From NCBI GenBank assembly GCA_963728825.1, contig CAVSLA010000001.1:496001-560000 (forward strand): a DNA stretch of 64,000 bases, written 5' to 3'. The notes below the pieces were generated by a model. The model was not told where the DNA came from and did not search any database. It saw only the letters and a program-made list of their open reading frames with translations. The position numbers and the translations under genes are program-made. This DNA is from CAVREM01 sp963728825 (GTDB lineage Bacteria > Acidobacteriota > Vicinamibacteria > Vicinamibacterales > CAVVIG01). Shown one piece after another: positions 63,801-64,000 of the stretch; positions within the stretch are counted from its first letter, which is position 1; every line of letters begins with the position of its first letter.

Positions 63801-64000
63801 TCGAAGGGCCGGCGCTTTCAGGATCGAGAATCTTGGCGATGCCGAAGTCGAGCAGCTTCGGATGACCGTCGGACGTCACCAGCAGGTTGGTCGGCTTGAT
63901 ATCACGGTGGACGATCAGCCGCTCGTGGGCATGCTGAACGGCGTCGAGAATCGGCAGGCACAACTCGACGCGGGCCGACGTGTCGAGCCGGTGATCGTCG
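60835..64000 (-). CDS. Ser/Thr protein kinase with FlgO-like and TPR domains (5' end outside window)
   Basis: The frame stays open to the right edge, so at least 1054 residues are present and the kinase N-lobe is missing. Visible kinase parts are HRDIKPTN, DFGIAKI and APEQ-like SPEQLRGE. A transmembrane helix (AVMLAAALVVGAVTTTAVI) precedes a FlgO-like segment (IEFRNLSARPVDDWMSTALAEML) and a very long array of TPR repeats (ALNNLGISLKD and similar, roughly every 40 residues). No upstream ECF sigma factor is visible because the start is outside. Confidence 0.92.
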   Translation of the reverse strand, partial: DDHRLDTSARVELCLPILDAVQHAHERLIVHRDIKPTNLLVTSDGHPKLLDFGIAKILDPESAGPSTLTSMGRPMTPDYASPEQLRGEPITASTDVYALGVLLYELLTGHRPFGQAVHSPEEMARIVADQDPERPSTAIARTTTLQLHDGSVVAVTPDTISATRDGSPALLRRRLSGALDEILLKALRREPAERYGSVAALAGDLRLYLSEQPTKVSWDARRYRAKRFLRRYRAVMLAAALVVGAVTTTAVITQLAATGGASTAATSSQAANRPSVAVIEFRNLSARPVDDWMSTALAEMLMTELGGDGQLRVVPGERVARVRGELNNSSATPPGDVTDRLRTALASDHAIVGTFAVTDGAAPRPVRIDLRIHQAGADPIAVAAAGDEGQLFALVSQVGRDLRARLGLRESSPDATRGARAGYPQTLEATKLYAEGVARLRLLDAVSARALLEDAAGREPDNPLIQMALASSWTALGYDARAAAAAQKAFEASGGLNREERMNVEGRLYEVQRKWSDAVDVLQRLWGFFSDNVDYGLRLAAAQTAGGQAKEAIKTIEAMRRLPEPHSRDPRIDLELAQASGALGDFRAESAAIQLAVDGAERSGVRLLIARARLLEGRSYFNRSELGPAEESLTQAQTIFLEVGDRAGAASALNSLGVVLGDTEDIARAERMLEQSLAISEEIGDRRAMSAALNNLGISLKDRRQLPAARRAHERALALRREIGDRNWTATSLNNIGVVLFEEDRLGEAAKYYRESLSIMRELGDQRGEARALHNLAIVDRELGHLSTARSEYEATLVVRDRIGDKGGGVTGRVELGLVLQAQGELAAAGKVEAEALAIARELGLKSGEAQTNFQLAQIARASGNLAEARRLHDHALQIRRALNETRTVLESRVAMAELAVDEGRAADAQVEALELAKQFGNESERALAIAIHILLARTWLALGDPAAADRALAAARPLSQRTERLDPRHAFALIEADVDAALGRRDRARERLSSLCGELARLGMAIRQLECRTSLVRLDRAEGRQTWAADAAKLREDAKQRGAGLVLRWLDAL

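Overview
The window is a gene-dense, GC-rich bacterial chromosome segment that most resembles an Acidobacteriota genome of the Vicinamibacteria type. This is an inference from content: four large receptor-like Ser/Thr protein kinases with TolB, TPR or formylglycine-enzyme-like sensor halves, two ECF sigma factors sitting in front of such kinases, DUF5916, DUF6351 and DUF3014 proteins, and many exported hydrolases. No rRNA, tRNA, CRISPR, integrase or transposase was found.

Layout. (1) 1-10.7 kb, all on the minus strand: a surface-polysaccharide or branched-sugar cluster. It holds a polytopic membrane protein (broken), a GHMP sugar kinase, paired TPP-dependent E1 alpha and beta subunits, a DegT-fold enzyme whose PLP lysine is replaced by His-His (a ColD/RfbH-like 3-dehydratase signature), an epimerase, a second polytopic membrane protein, a GT2 glycosyltransferase and a B12/radical-SAM enzyme. 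(2) 10.8-20 kb: exported enzymes (DUF6351, a methyltransferase with a signal peptide, a cyclase), a 31-residue membrane peptide, an MFS exporter and a DUF5916 outer-membrane protein divergent from an HxlR regulator with a palindromic operator. (3) 20-27.5 kb: a Cys-rich regulator with two matched operators divergent from an SDR/QueA-like operon, then an ABC exporter, an MFS transporter and a 5'-3' exonuclease. (4) 27.5-43 kb: a kinase fused to a formylglycine-enzyme-like domain and a hydrolase, two flavoproteins, an ECF sigma/TolB-kinase pair, a hybrid histidine kinase with a REC-PP2C partner, and a VOC/ECF42/YCII operon. (5) 43-49.1 kb: exported amidohydrolase, DUF3014, metallo-beta-lactamase-fold and TolB proteins. 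(6) 49.2-55.5 kb: a PilZ-like gene flanked on both sides by strictly 11-bp-phased repeat arrays, then a methyltransferase, a 45-residue peptide and two tandem NisT-like ABC exporters. (7) 55.6-64 kb: an ECF sigma/TPR-kinase pair with a perfect 15-bp inverted repeat over the sigma start codon, a di-heme cytochrome c divergent from a Cys-rich regulator, and a partial TPR kinase.

Two items stand out as possibly undescribed: the twin 11-bp arrays around the PilZ-like gene, and the small-peptide/dual-exporter locus that looks like a peptide natural-product cluster. The polysaccharide cluster also suggests a pathway to a branched dideoxy sugar in which E1 alpha/beta proteins attach an acyl unit. 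One caution applies throughout: at least nine reading frames are broken by single-base indels, and each rejoins a conserved protein with a length divisible by three. This looks more like unpolished assembly error than gene decay, so most broken genes are annotated as whole genes with the break point given.
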